A DNA stretch of 64,000 nucleotides. Origin: Paenibacillus arenosi. Lineage in GTDB: Bacteria; Bacillota; Bacilli; Paenibacillales; Paenibacillaceae. This document shows positions 43,417-52,397 of the stretch, one piece after another. The DNA is taken from the NCBI RefSeq assembly GCF_014841135.1, contig NZ_JACYTN010000017.1:1-64000 (forward strand), written 5' to 3'. The notes beneath the pieces were generated by a model that had not been told where the DNA came from, did no database searches, and saw only the letters and a program-made list of their open reading frames with translations. The position numbers and the translations under genes are program-made. The first letter of the stretch is position 1, and every line of letters starts with the position of its first letter.

Positions 43417-45573
43417 ATGAAATTCGTTTCCATGCTGCGACGGAAGATGCAGGGCATTAAGCTTAGGCCGCTTGCCTCTTATGCGAAATACCGTCCCTCA
43501 AGATCTGTAGGAACTAGGCTATTTCTCATGTTTGTCATCAGTATTATGGTATTCGTAAGTGCAGTCGGCATTGTATCGTATTACGTTTCTAGAGAGGCTA
43601 TTGAGCAAAAAGTGTCTGAAACAAGCTACCAGACGATTACGCAAGCAGTAGAAAAAATGGATGTCGTTCTCAATTCGTATTCCAAAATGAGCATGCAGAT
43701 TATGGTTGATCCTAACTTAACCGATTGGATTAAAAAATATTTGTCTGCGCCAGAGCATTCCTACGAGCAAGTTCAAGCGATGAACAACATTCGCGAAGTA
43801 CTGCAAGGCTATACAGCGGGGCAAAATGCACTTGAGGATATTTATCTAATTCCCGTTGGTACTAAAGATAAAGCATTTTCTACGGAATCGACAGTGCAGC
43901 TGTCAGATGAGATCATAAACTCTTCTTGGATGCAGCAAGTCGTGAAGAATCAAGGGCGAGCGGTATGGTCAGATACGCTGCTAACCGGTGTGAATAAGTC
44001 CCATGAGCCGACAATTGTTGTTGCTCGTTTGATGACAGATTTGTTTTCCAAGCAACAAAAGTTTGTCGTTGTCGTTGAAATACATATGCAATCGCTTGCT
44101 GAAATGTTCAATACGATCAATATGGGGGAAGGCACCAGCGTATCGCTCGTGAATCGCAATGGTCAATTTATTTATCATCCTGACGCGGCAATGGTAACAA
44201 AGCCTGCTCCAGACTGGCTCTTACCAGCGGATAAAGAAGAAGAAATGTGGTCGGGAACGGAGCATGTTCTCTCAAGTGACGACACAAGTTTACTGAAAGT
44301 ATATCACGAGTCGAAAGAGAATAAATGGACAACTGTAGGAACGATTCCAGTGGAAGTATTGGTTGAAGATGCAGGTATCATTCTCGACGTTACATTTGTC
44401 AGTATTATCGTAGCTGCTATATTTGCGCTAGTTATTGGCTTTGTTGCTACACGAATGATTGCTTCGCCACTCATTGCACTGCGTAACTTAATGAGTCGAG
44501 CAGCAGACGGTAAGCTTACCGTACGTGCAACCGTGAACTCCAAAGACGAGATCGGTGAGCTTTCTGGTGGATTCAATCAAATGATGGAACAGATTACCCA
44601 GCTTATGAAGCACACGGACAGCAGCGCTCGTCATGTATTAGACACAGCTCAGCAGTTGACTAATGCATCCAAGAGTACTGGAGTAGCCGCTGAGGAAATT
44701 GCATTGGCTACAGAGGAAATTGCAAAAGGGGCACTTAGTCTAGCCTCTGAAGCAGAGCGTGGGCATGATTTGACCCAGCAGATGGCATCCCAAACCCAAC
44801 TCGTCATTCATGCGAATGAGAAGATGGAGCAGTCTGCAAGCCTTGTGCAGCAATCGAGTCGACTTGGTGCGTCTTATATGTCCTCGCTTAAGGAACGTAC
44901 TGACGCGGTAGAAGATACAATCCGTCTGTTGACGAATCGAGTCAATGAGTTGAGTAACAGTACGGCATCGATTCGCAATGTGCTGAAGGTGCTTCAAGAT
45001 ATGACGAAGCAAACGAATATATTGTCTTTGAATGCAACGATTGAAGCAGCTCGTGCAGGTGCTGCGGGACGAGGTTTTAGAGTTGTTGCAGATGAAATTC
45101 ATAACTTGGCGGACCAGTCCAGACAATCTATTAACATGGTTGCAGATATAACCCAGCGGATTGAACAAGAAATGAAGGATACCGTTGAGACGCTGCATGA
45201 AGCGTTCCCGACGTTCCAGTTGCAGAAGGAAGCGGTTCAGGAAACGGATGAAATCTTCAAGCAAGTAGGTCAACGCATGACGGATATGAATGTACATTTA
45301 GATGAAGTTGGCCAATCTGTCGAAGAACTTCACCGGGTACAAAGCATCATTGTTGATGCGATGAGCAACGTAAGTGCTGTATCCGAAGAGTCTTCTGCTA
45401 CGTCTGAGGAAGTGGCATCGCTTAGTCAGGAGCAGCTTAACGTATCCAAGCAGCTTATCGGCTTGTCGAACCAGCTTGAATCGGTATCCAATGAACTGCA
45501 GCAGTCGCTGTCACAATTCCAGTATCATTCAGAAGAGGAAGAGCAGACACAGGAACAGGTTAGTTCTTCCTAG
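43417..45573 (+). CDS. Methyl-accepting chemotaxis protein
   Basis: This 718-residue receptor follows AAGGGAG. A first membrane helix (about 29-52) precedes a dCache-like extracellular domain (about 55-310). A second helix (about 325-350) leads into HAMP (about 352-405). The cytoplasmic signalling domain (about 430-700) has the hairpin tip DMTKQTNILSLNATIEAARAGAAGRG near 530. No CheR-docking pentapeptide is seen at the C-terminus. The ligand is unknown. A bidirectional terminator follows. Confidence 0.93.
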   Translation: MKFVSMLRRKMQGIKLRPLASYAKYRPSRSVGTRLFLMFVISIMVFVSAVGIVSYYVSREAIEQKVSETSYQTITQAVEKMDVVLNSYSKMSMQIMVDPNLTDWIKKYLSAPEHSYEQVQAMNNIREVLQGYTAGQNALEDIYLIPVGTKDKAFSTESTVQLSDEIINSSWMQQVVKNQGRAVWSDTLLTGVNKSHEPTIVVARLMTDLFSKQQKFVVVVEIHMQSLAEMFNTINMGEGTSVSLVNRNGQFIYHPDAAMVTKPAPDWLLPADKEEEMWSGTEHVLSSDDTSLLKVYHESKENKWTTVGTIPVEVLVEDAGIILDVTFVSIIVAAIFALVIGFVATRMIASPLIALRNLMSRAADGKLTVRATVNSKDEIGELSGGFNQMMEQITQLMKHTDSSARHVLDTAQQLTNASKSTGVAAEEIALATEEIAKGALSLASEAERGHDLTQQMASQTQLVIHANEKMEQSASLVQQSSRLGASYMSSLKERTDAVEDTIRLLTNRVNELSNSTASIRNVLKVLQDMTKQTNILSLNATIEAARAGAAGRGFRVVADEIHNLADQSRQSINMVADITQRIEQEMKDTVETLHEAFPTFQLQKEAVQETDEIFKQVGQRMTDMNVHLDEVGQSVEELHRVQSIIVDAMSNVSAVSEESSATSEEVASLSQEQLNVSKQLIGLSNQLESVSNELQQSLSQFQYHSEEEEQTQEQVSSS

Positions 45574-45592
45574 TGAGTTATAAGTAATAAGT

Positions 45593-45640
45593 AAGCAGCC
45601 CGGATCATCCATACAGGAGGCCCGGGCTGCTTTGTATTTT
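45593..45640. terminator. Bidirectional terminator after the chemoreceptor gene
   Basis: Arms AAGCAGCCCGG and CCCGGGCTGCTT between convergent genes, with T residues following on the plus strand. Confidence 0.8.
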
Positions 45641-45650
45641 GTTTGATGTT

Positions 45651-46868
45651 TTAACCTGCAAAGAACAATCCAGCAATTGCAGCACTAATCAAGTTGGCCA
45701 ATGTTCCGCCAAGCACGGCTTTCATCCCTAGCTTCGTTATTTGTGTTCGACGGTCAGGTGCCATCGAGGAAAGTCCACTAATTTGGATTGCGATGGAGCT
45801 TAAGTTGGCGAATCCACATAAGGCGAAGCTTGTAATCATCAACGTGCGAGCAGAGATTTGATCGATCACTTTCCCCAGCTCGGAAAATGCAACGAACTCG
45901 TTAACAACCACTTTTTGCCCGATTAAGCTTCCTGCTATAGGAGCCTCTGACCATGGAATACCAATTAAGTAGGCGATAGGTGAGAAAATCCATCCCAATA
46001 TACTATGAAGTGTAAGATTCGGGAAACCGAACCAACCTCCGATTCCACTAAGCAAGCCATTTAACAGCGCAATTAATCCAATAAAGGCAATTAGGGTCGC
46101 GCCGACAGCTAATGCGATTTGAAGCCCGTCAACAGCTCCAGCAGCAGCCGCATCGATAACGTTGGCTGTTTTTTCATTCACACTTTCCTCTTTGCTTTCG
46201 TGATGATGATAGGCCTCTGTTTCAGGGAGGAGCAGCTTTGATACTAAAATACCAGCTGGAGCTGACATGAAACTGGCTGCGATCAGATACTCTAAAGGTA
46301 CCCCCATCAAAGCATAACCTGCCAATACAGAGCCTGATACGGAAGCCATTCCCCCAGTCATAACAGTAAATAATTCAGAGCGAGTCATCGTATTTAAATA
46401 AGGTTTTACCAGCAGTGGCGCTTCGACCATCCCCACGAAAATATTGGCTGTGGCAGATAATGACTCAGGCTTACTTGTCCCAAGCGCTTTGCTTAAGCCC
46501 CCACCGATAATCCGAATGATCCATTGCATGATGCCTAAGTAGTACAGCACCGCAATAAGGGAGGAGAAGAAGATGACGATCGTCAATACTTGGAAAGCAA
46601 AGATGAAGCCCTGTCCTGCTGGAGGTATCGCACTGCCGAATACGAATGCAATCCCCTCATTGGCATAGGCAATGACTTGTGAAACACCGTTGGATACAGC
46701 TTTCAGAGCGTTACGCCCAGCTGTCCATCTCAATACAATGAATCCAAACAGCATTTGAATCGCAAGTGCGATCAGAACTGGACGCCAATGAATTCGACTG
46801 CGATTTTCTGAGCACAAAAAACCGATAAGTAATAGCCCTGCTATTCCAATTAATCCCCATATGTTCAT
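45651..46868 (-). CDS. nupC: Concentrative nucleoside transporter
   Basis: This 405-residue protein starts at 46868, preceded on the minus strand by AAAGGTTG. It has eight or more helices and the CNT family blocks: FVFGSAIPPAGQGFIFAFQVLTIVIFFSSL, ESLSATANIFVGMVEAPLLVKPYL, TGGMASVSGSVLAGY, GSLIGQKVVVNEFVAFSEL and TSFALCGFANLSSIAIQI. It imports nucleosides with protons or sodium. No partner gene is adjacent. Confidence 0.94.
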   Translation of the reverse strand: MNIWGLIGIAGLLLIGFLCSENRSRIHWRPVLIALAIQMLFGFIVLRWTAGRNALKAVSNGVSQVIAYANEGIAFVFGSAIPPAGQGFIFAFQVLTIVIFFSSLIAVLYYLGIMQWIIRIIGGGLSKALGTSKPESLSATANIFVGMVEAPLLVKPYLNTMTRSELFTVMTGGMASVSGSVLAGYALMGVPLEYLIAASFMSAPAGILVSKLLLPETEAYHHHESKEESVNEKTANVIDAAAAGAVDGLQIALAVGATLIAFIGLIALLNGLLSGIGGWFGFPNLTLHSILGWIFSPIAYLIGIPWSEAPIAGSLIGQKVVVNEFVAFSELGKVIDQISARTLMITSFALCGFANLSSIAIQISGLSSMAPDRRTQITKLGMKAVLGGTLANLISAAIAGLFFAG

Positions 46869-47133
46869 GCCCGTCAACCTTTCTGCCAATAAGCGTTATC
46901 GTTCCTAGCCCTAATGTCATGCTTAATAGGACTTTCATATGCTCCGTTGAGCTTTGATTGGTCTCGACTAGTATTTGGGGAAGTTGGTTTGCTTATGCAT
47001 CGCGAGTAACGTGACAAAAGTGTAAGGAATTTGAAAGGGAAATCAACGGCAGTTTGTTTCCAAATTTCGTATGCTGATTGCAACAAGGTTGAAACGCAGC
47101 AATTCCAACATTATAGGTAGGGGTTGAATAGGT

Positions 47134-47910
47134 ATGGTATCCGATCTGTTAACAGTTAAACATGTAGAAAAAACGTATGAGGGAAGAGTATCCACGCAGG
47201 TGCTCCGAAATATAAACGTAACGATACAAAAGGGAGAATTTGTAGCAATTATGGGCCCTTCTGGTTCAGGGAAAACGACCTTCCTCAATATTATTTCCAC
47301 GATTGATTCACCTACTAGCGGGGAAGTGCTTATTCATGGAATGAATCCGCACCAGCTTAAAAAGGAAAAGCTGGCTGTTTTTCGACGTCGGGAGCTCGGT
47401 TTTGTATTCCAGCATTTTAACTTGCTTCATACATTGACGGTTCGAGAAAATATAATGCTTCCGCTAACGCTTGAAGGCGTAAACATTCGTAAAATGAAGC
47501 AGGATGCTCAAGCGCTGGCTGAAAGACTAGGTATTTCCTCCATTTTAGACAAGCGAACTTATGAGATATCAGGCGGACAAATGCAGCGCACGGCGATTGC
47601 TCGCGCAATCATTCATCGTCCGAGGCTGTTGTTGGCAGATGAGCCGACAGGCAACTTGGATTCTAAAGCTTCACGCGATGTGATGGAGACATTAGAGAAT
47701 ATTAACAAGACGGATGGTACGACGATGGTGATGGTAACCCATGATGCCTATGCAGCGAGTTACTGTAATCGGGTTGTCTTTATGAAAGACGGTGGCTTCT
47801 ATAATGAGATTTCGGGGGGCGGCAATCGGAATGTATTTTTCCAACACATTATGGATGAGCTAGCGTCGCTTGGAGGTGACGAGCGTGAATTTTCGACAGT
47901 TCGCGTTTAA
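47134..47910 (+). CDS. BceA-type ABC transporter ATP-binding protein
   Basis: This 258-residue protein follows TAGGGG. Walker A GPSGSGKTT near 41, FVFQHFNLL, signature ISGGQMQRTAIARAI near 145-159, and Walker B LLLADEPTGNLD are in order. The family is the MacB/BceA type that pairs with large permeases acting in peptide antibiotic resistance. The downstream permease overlaps its end. No adjacent bceRS-like two-component genes are seen. Confidence 0.88.
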   Translation: MVSDLLTVKHVEKTYEGRVSTQVLRNINVTIQKGEFVAIMGPSGSGKTTFLNIISTIDSPTSGEVLIHGMNPHQLKKEKLAVFRRRELGFVFQHFNLLHTLTVRENIMLPLTLEGVNIRKMKQDAQALAERLGISSILDKRTYEISGGQMQRTAIARAIIHRPRLLLADEPTGNLDSKASRDVMETLENINKTDGTTMVMVTHDAYAASYCNRVVFMKDGGFYNEISGGGNRNVFFQHIMDELASLGGDEREFSTVRV

Positions 47911-49798
47911 TAATGTGTTTCGCAACAAACGGACGTATGCCGCTTATTTTCTAAGCAGCTCTTTCTCAGTCATGATTTTCTTCATCTATTCAGTCATTGC
48001 TTCCCATCCTGCGATGAAAGACGGGATTTCTCACATGCTGCCTATTCTGGCGATGGGAATAGCGAAATGGATTGTATACGTGTTCTCGTTCTTCTTCATC
48101 CTTTATTCCGTAGGGGCGTTTTTAAAGACGAGACATCATGAATTTGGCATATTGATGATACACGGCATGTCACCGCGTCAACTGAATCGACTTATTTTTT
48201 TAGAAAATATGATTATCGGATTCGGTGCGATTGTGACAGGCATTAGTTCAGGTCTGCTACTTGCTAAAGTAGGCTTTATGATCGGCGGGAGTGCGATAGG
48301 CATAGAGCTGCCTTATCATATTTCTATATCGGCTTTGGTCATGACAGCGGGTTCATTTGTTGTACTGTTCTTTGTGATATCATGCTTAACTCAATTTATG
48401 GTGAGCAAGAGTAAAGTTCAGCAACTGCTGCAAGGGACGAACAAACCTAAGCCAGAGCCGAGGGCATCACTAATTCTGTCCTTGCTGGCGGCAGTGCTGC
48501 TCGTCGTTTCTTATGTGTTGTCCTATACGGCAAAGGCGGCTACGATCGGCTATCTCATGATCCCTGTAGTATTGATGACGATCATTGGTTCCTATTTCTT
48601 ATTTACGCAGTTAAGTGTGTTCCTTGTTCATCTGTTAAAGCGCAACGATCGGTTGTTTCTACGCAATACAAATATGCTGACCATTTCTGATCTTGCCTAT
48701 CGCATGAAGGACAATGCACGAATGTTCTTTATGGTCTGTATTGTGTCCACTGTTGCCTTCTGTGCAGTTGGAACGCTGGCGTCGTTCGGAGTTATGGAAG
48801 ATGAGCTGGTGCAGTCACATGTTTACGACTTGAATTATGTGAGCAAGAAGGGCAATCAGATGGAGCAGGCTCATCTTACTGAAGTTGAATCTCTGCTTAA
48901 GTTGAAAGGAATCGAATATAGCAAGACCGCCTATGAATATGTAACGGTGAAGACAGAAGAAAGCAAATCCCAATGGACGGTGTTTGCACAATCGAGTTAC
49001 AACAAAGCCGCGGCTGACTTGCAGCGTCCAAGTGTGGCGGTAACTGGTGAACAAGCGCTGTTGATTCCTTATCTAAAGGATACGATTCATTTCAAACTTC
49101 CTTTCGAAGCGGAGACTGTGCATATAGCTGACAGCTCGATTAAGCTGACTACAACGGATAAAGTAGAAGGCCCTATTACGAATCAAGGGTTAATAGGGGA
49201 AGCGCTTATTGTGTCAGATGAGAAGTACAAAGAATTGTCCAAGCATGGGAAAAAGGGAGTTATTTACGGATACAAAACGGTAGATTGGGAGCAGTCAGTT
49301 GGAGTTGGTACAGGCATTGTGCAAGACTATGACCAAGCTGTAAAGACGTTGAGGACTGGAAATGGAGAAATATTATTTGAATTCAGTTCGTTAGCGGCAT
49401 CTGTTACCGTTCAGAGGCAAATGTTCAGCATTATGATGTTCACGGCACTGCTTGTTGGTGCGGTATTCTTTATTGCATCAGGCAGTTTCCTATATTTCCG
49501 ACTATATACGGACTTGGAGCAGGATAAGGAACGTTACAAAGCTATTGGGAAAATTGGGTTAACCGATCGGGAGCTTAGTAAAATTGCAACAACCCAACTG
49601 CTACTGCTGTTCTTTATTCCGATTATCGTAGCCGTCATTCATAGTGCATTTGCGTTTACAGCGCTGCAAAGCATTATTAATCTATCTATCGTTGGTCAAA
49701 CGGTTAAAGTGTTGGCGGGTTTCACCTTTGCACAGATTGTTTATTTCTTCGTCATTCGCTGGCGCTATATGATTCATTTACGAGAGGCAGTGCGATAA
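47885..49798 (+). CDS. BceB-type ABC transporter permease
   Basis: This 637-residue protein starts at GTG 47885, eight bases after GGAGG, inside the end of the ATPase gene. It has about ten membrane helices with two FtsX-like parts: helices 1-8 before residue 310 and a final three after about 520. The large extracellular segment of about 210 residues (310-520) is the BceB hallmark. It removes or shields cell-wall-active peptide antibiotics such as bacitracin. The target is not fixed by sequence. Confidence 0.88.
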   Translation: MNFRQFAFNNVFRNKRTYAAYFLSSSFSVMIFFIYSVIASHPAMKDGISHMLPILAMGIAKWIVYVFSFFFILYSVGAFLKTRHHEFGILMIHGMSPRQLNRLIFLENMIIGFGAIVTGISSGLLLAKVGFMIGGSAIGIELPYHISISALVMTAGSFVVLFFVISCLTQFMVSKSKVQQLLQGTNKPKPEPRASLILSLLAAVLLVVSYVLSYTAKAATIGYLMIPVVLMTIIGSYFLFTQLSVFLVHLLKRNDRLFLRNTNMLTISDLAYRMKDNARMFFMVCIVSTVAFCAVGTLASFGVMEDELVQSHVYDLNYVSKKGNQMEQAHLTEVESLLKLKGIEYSKTAYEYVTVKTEESKSQWTVFAQSSYNKAAADLQRPSVAVTGEQALLIPYLKDTIHFKLPFEAETVHIADSSIKLTTTDKVEGPITNQGLIGEALIVSDEKYKELSKHGKKGVIYGYKTVDWEQSVGVGTGIVQDYDQAVKTLRTGNGEILFEFSSLAASVTVQRQMFSIMMFTALLVGAVFFIASGSFLYFRLYTDLEQDKERYKAIGKIGLTDRELSKIATTQLLLLFFIPIIVAVIHSAFAFTALQSIINLSIVGQTVKVLAGFTFAQIVYFFVIRWRYMIHLREAVR

Positions 49799-49819
49799 AA
49801 GGGTTGGAAGGGAATGGAT

Positions 49820-49879
49820 AAAGGTCGAGTTGAGGAGCGTGGCATGATTGCTTGGCTGCTCTCGCACTCGACCTTTTTT
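49820..49879 (+). terminator. Terminator after the BceAB-type operon
   Basis: Arms AAAGGTCGAG and CTCGACCTTT enclose about 37 bases and end in T residues. Confidence 0.75.
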
Positions 49880-49890
49880 ACGCCTTAATG

Positions 49891-50307
49891 TTACACTTGC
49901 TCTTGATTCGACTTCTTGCGGAACAACAATTGATCTACACCGTAACCGATATGTTCTGCAAAAATAAAGTAGATGGCCAAAGCAAGCAATGCCAAATCTA
50001 GCTCATATCCATTCGGCCCAATCAAGCTTCCAGGCAGCTTGACCATAACAATAGCGCCGATCATGATTGCAGCGTAGCCAATAGATACGTATCGCGTCAA
50101 TAGCCCGACAATCATGGCAATACCACCGAGTAATTCAATAAGAGCGACGACGTATGCAAGTGTGGCAGGTAAGCCAATACTCTCGAACCAACCAGCTGTA
50201 TTTCCGAGCCCCATTTGAAGTTTATCAAGACCGTGCATTGTGAAAATAATTCCTAATATGACGCGCATAACGGTTGCAATTACATTCATTCTTACTGTAG
50301 TATTCAT
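49891..50307 (-). CDS. DoxX-family membrane protein
   Basis: This 138-residue protein starts at 50307 after GAGGGTTGG on the minus strand. It has four membrane helices and the DoxX pattern RVILGIIFTMHGLDKLQMG, IGLPATLAYVVALIELLGGIAMIVGL. Relatives act in sulfur or redox metabolism and detoxification; no specific role can be inferred. It is divergent from an XRE-cupin regulator and probably regulated by it. Confidence 0.9.
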   Translation of the reverse strand: MNTTVRMNVIATVMRVILGIIFTMHGLDKLQMGLGNTAGWFESIGLPATLAYVVALIELLGGIAMIVGLLTRYVSIGYAAIMIGAIVMVKLPGSLIGPNGYELDLALLALAIYFIFAEHIGYGVDQLLFRKKSNQEQV

Positions 50308-50431
50308 TTTTTCCAACCCTCTCGATTTTATATTATTGTAGATATAATTTCGCTATTGCAAAACTTCTATGCGAAAAAAATAGGCATAAATCATTTGTAC
50401 ACCTCTTTTTGTTTTGTTATAAAAATAATAA

Positions 50432-50523
50432 TTCACTAATGTGAACAAATCATATCAAAACTGATTTGATGAGTCAATTATTTTTTTAGTATAATGAAAC
50501 TATTATCTTTAGAAGTGAACAAA
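50432..50523. promoter_or_regulatory. Putative operator/promoter of the DoxX and XRE-cupin genes
   Basis: The 9-base direct repeat GTGAACAAA occurs at 50441-50449 and 50515-50523. The first copy is preceded by TTCAC (50432-50436), forming TTCAC-TAAT-GTGAA. Between them is TTGATG (50466-50471), 18 bases, TATAAT (50490-50495), a good sigma-A promoter for the plus-strand regulator. Confidence 0.55.
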
Positions 50524-50536
50524 AGGGGAGACTCAA

Positions 50537-51079
50537 GTGGATATTGGCGCTTCGATTCGAGCTATACGCAAACAGCGAAAGATTACGATCTCTCAGTTAT
50601 GTGAAGGCACGGGATTGTCGAAAGGATTTATTAGTAATGTGGAAAATAACAAAACTTCGCCCTCCATTGCAACCTTAGAGAGCATTGCAACATTTTTGAA
50701 TGTGCCGCTCCCTTATTTGCTGCTGAAAAATGAACAGCGTATGCATGTAGTCCGTAAAGATGAGCGTCAGCAGACGACAGCAGGCAGCGATAATTTAAAA
50801 GTAGAACATCTCTCTGCAAAGGGCGGATTACGAATGATGATTTGTGAAATGCCGCCAGGGGCTACTACTGGAACGAATATGCATGCGGGGGAAGAATGTC
50901 ATTTCGTCTTGAAAGGTAAAATCGTTGCTGAGCAGGCAGAGGATATGGAAGTGTTGGAGGCTGGAGATTCATTCAGTTGGAATGCGAGTGTTCCGCATAA
51001 AGTGACGAACACAGGTGAGGAATCGGCGCTTGTTTTAATTTCTGTGTATAAAGATATTAGTTTTGAAGATATTCATTAG
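50537..51079 (+). CDS. XRE-family regulator with cupin domain
   Basis: This 180-residue protein follows AGGGGAG. Residues 6-62 are a helix-turn-helix of the Cro/CI type (ISQLCEGTGLSKGFISNVENN). Residues 95-175 are a small cupin with CEMPPGATTGTNMHAGEECHFVLKG and GDSFSWNASVPHKVTN, holding the usual metal or ligand residues. XRE-cupin proteins are often repressors that sense small metabolites. It is divergent from doxX, which it likely controls together with itself. Confidence 0.9.
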   Translation: MDIGASIRAIRKQRKITISQLCEGTGLSKGFISNVENNKTSPSIATLESIATFLNVPLPYLLLKNEQRMHVVRKDERQQTTAGSDNLKVEHLSAKGGLRMMICEMPPGATTGTNMHAGEECHFVLKGKIVAEQAEDMEVLEAGDSFSWNASVPHKVTNTGEESALVLISVYKDISFEDIH

Positions 51080-51089
51080 TTAAGGAATA

Positions 51090-51166
51090 TAAAGAGACCT
51101 TCCATTCTAGCGTACGAGTGAAGTGGCAAGTAACGATGCACACTGCTAGAACAAGGAAGGTCTTTT
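51090..51166. terminator. Terminator between the XRE-cupin gene and the nuclease gene
   Basis: Outer arms AGACCTTCC and GGAAGGTCT with an inner CTAGC/GCTAG helix end in T residues, between convergent genes. Confidence 0.8.
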
Positions 51167-51216
51167 ATTTTGAACAATGAGCTAGTTGTAATTTGCTAAT
51201 GCCATTTTAAGTAAGT

Positions 51217-52110
51217 CTAGTTCGATGAAGCGCGGAAGCCTGCTGCTTCAGCATCCTCTACGGTGCAGAACATCATTTCTGCCTTTGTTTGCTCGTAGTA
51301 GCGTCCATCAGGCAGATGATAAATTTTATCTTTGTTTTTGTTAATGTTTCCTTTTATCGTTGGCGTCTGACAAGTGCCTTGATTGGAACTGCTTAAGCTA
51401 TCTGTACCTTTAGCGTTTTTGTTTCCGCTTTGTGAGCTGTTTTCTACCTTCTTATCGTCAGCAGTTGAAACGGTTTCTTTGCTCTTGGATTGTTGCCCTG
51501 ATGATGACTTTGACTTAGATGACTGCCATAGGCCTCGATTGTTGTTTCTTGCATCGCGTTCTAATGCTGTAAATGTCTTGGAGTAAAGTACATTAGGCGG
51601 TATCGTCATTGTGTTGGCATAACCTTCACGAATAAGCCGTTCATTGAACATCTCGTTATCATCTTCAATAAAAATGTATCGTAGCAGTCTGCCATACTTG
51701 TCTGTATTTCCAGCATCTTGGAACATATAGACGGTGCTACCTGTTAAGTGATTATCCGTATACTCCTTGGCCTCTTGACCGTAATACTGTACTTTACCAT
51801 GGGTCTCAGGCGTGTTGACTCCGATAAGCCTTACTTTATCCCCTTCGCTCGTGACGAATGTGTCTCCATCCACGATGCGTTTAACTTTTGTTTTTGTAAA
51901 AGGTTGTCCGCTCAGTTCAGGATATTGGGCAACAATGCTTTTGTGGAATGCATCATCGGATGCTGTACCTGCATTTGTGCTACATCCCTGCGTAATAAGC
52001 AGGGTACACGCAAGAATAACCAACCCAAGTACAAGGTGCTTTCGATTTCTTAGTCGGGTTATGTAGGGATTGGATACTACAGTTGAATCATTGTTTGGTT
52101 GTTTAATCAT
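51217..52110 (-). CDS. Thermonuclease-family lipoprotein with C-terminal sunset-like domain
   Basis: This 297-residue protein starts at 52110, after AAGGAG on the minus strand. The signal has lipobox ITQGC near 39-43. The SNase domain (about 70-195) contains [18 protein letters not shown] and KYGRLLRY, with catalytic Arg and Asp residues. A Lys/Ser/Gln-rich linker follows. The C-terminal region [29 protein letters not shown] resembles the small sunset domain of bacterial nucleases. It probably acts outside the membrane on DNA or RNA. Confidence 0.9.
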   Translation of the reverse strand: MIKQPNNDSTVVSNPYITRLRNRKHLVLGLVILACTLLITQGCSTNAGTASDDAFHKSIVAQYPELSGQPFTKTKVKRIVDGDTFVTSEGDKVRLIGVNTPETHGKVQYYGQEAKEYTDNHLTGSTVYMFQDAGNTDKYGRLLRYIFIEDDNEMFNERLIREGYANTMTIPPNVLYSKTFTALERDARNNNRGLWQSSKSKSSSGQQSKSKETVSTADDKKVENSSQSGNKNAKGTDSLSSSNQGTCQTPTIKGNINKNKDKIYHLPDGRYYEQTKAEMMFCTVEDAEAAGFRASSN

Positions 52111-52209
52111 GATGAGAATCGCTCCTTCTTGTACTAGTATGCCGATTGGAGAGAAGGAATGCAACAATTGTGCTGATGATCAGAGTGATGGTAATTTACA
52201 TAAAAAACC

Positions 52210-52238
52210 TTGTTAATATTAGCCATATATGATATAGT
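52210..52238 (+). promoter_or_regulatory. Promoter of the Tad pilus operon
   Basis: TTGTTA at 52210-52215 and TATAGT at 52233-52238 are separated by 17 bases. Transcription should start about 52245, leaving a 150-base leader before the first gene. Confidence 0.7.
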
Positions 52239-52240
52239 TA

Positions 52241-52357
52241 GCTCAACTTCAAATGGTGAACGGAAGAACCGTCACGAGGTATTGCTTATGCGATACTTTG
52301 TGGCGGTTTTTTTGCGTTCTTTAGTGTCTATTGATAAATTGCGTGGCAAAGTTGAGC
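52241..52357 (+). promoter_or_regulatory. Structured leader of the Tad operon (candidate attenuator)
   Basis: GCTCAACTT (52241-52249) is fully complementary to AAGTTGAGC (52349-52357), closing a domain. Inside, GTGAACGG (52256-52263) can pair with CCGTCAC (52269-52275), with a bulged A, in competition with the terminator arm at 52267-52285. No known riboswitch class was recognised. Confidence 0.55.
52267..52313 (+). terminator. Leader terminator of the Tad operon
   Basis: Arms AACCGTCACGAGGTATTGC and GCGATACTTTGTGGCGGTT pair with small internal mismatches around a TTAT loop, ending in seven T residues. No upstream plus-strand gene exists for it to terminate; only the promoter at 52210 lies before it. 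Confidence 0.8.
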
Positions 52358-52397
52358 GGAAATGTATGACTAGTTATAAGGAGAGGCGGCGGATGCG

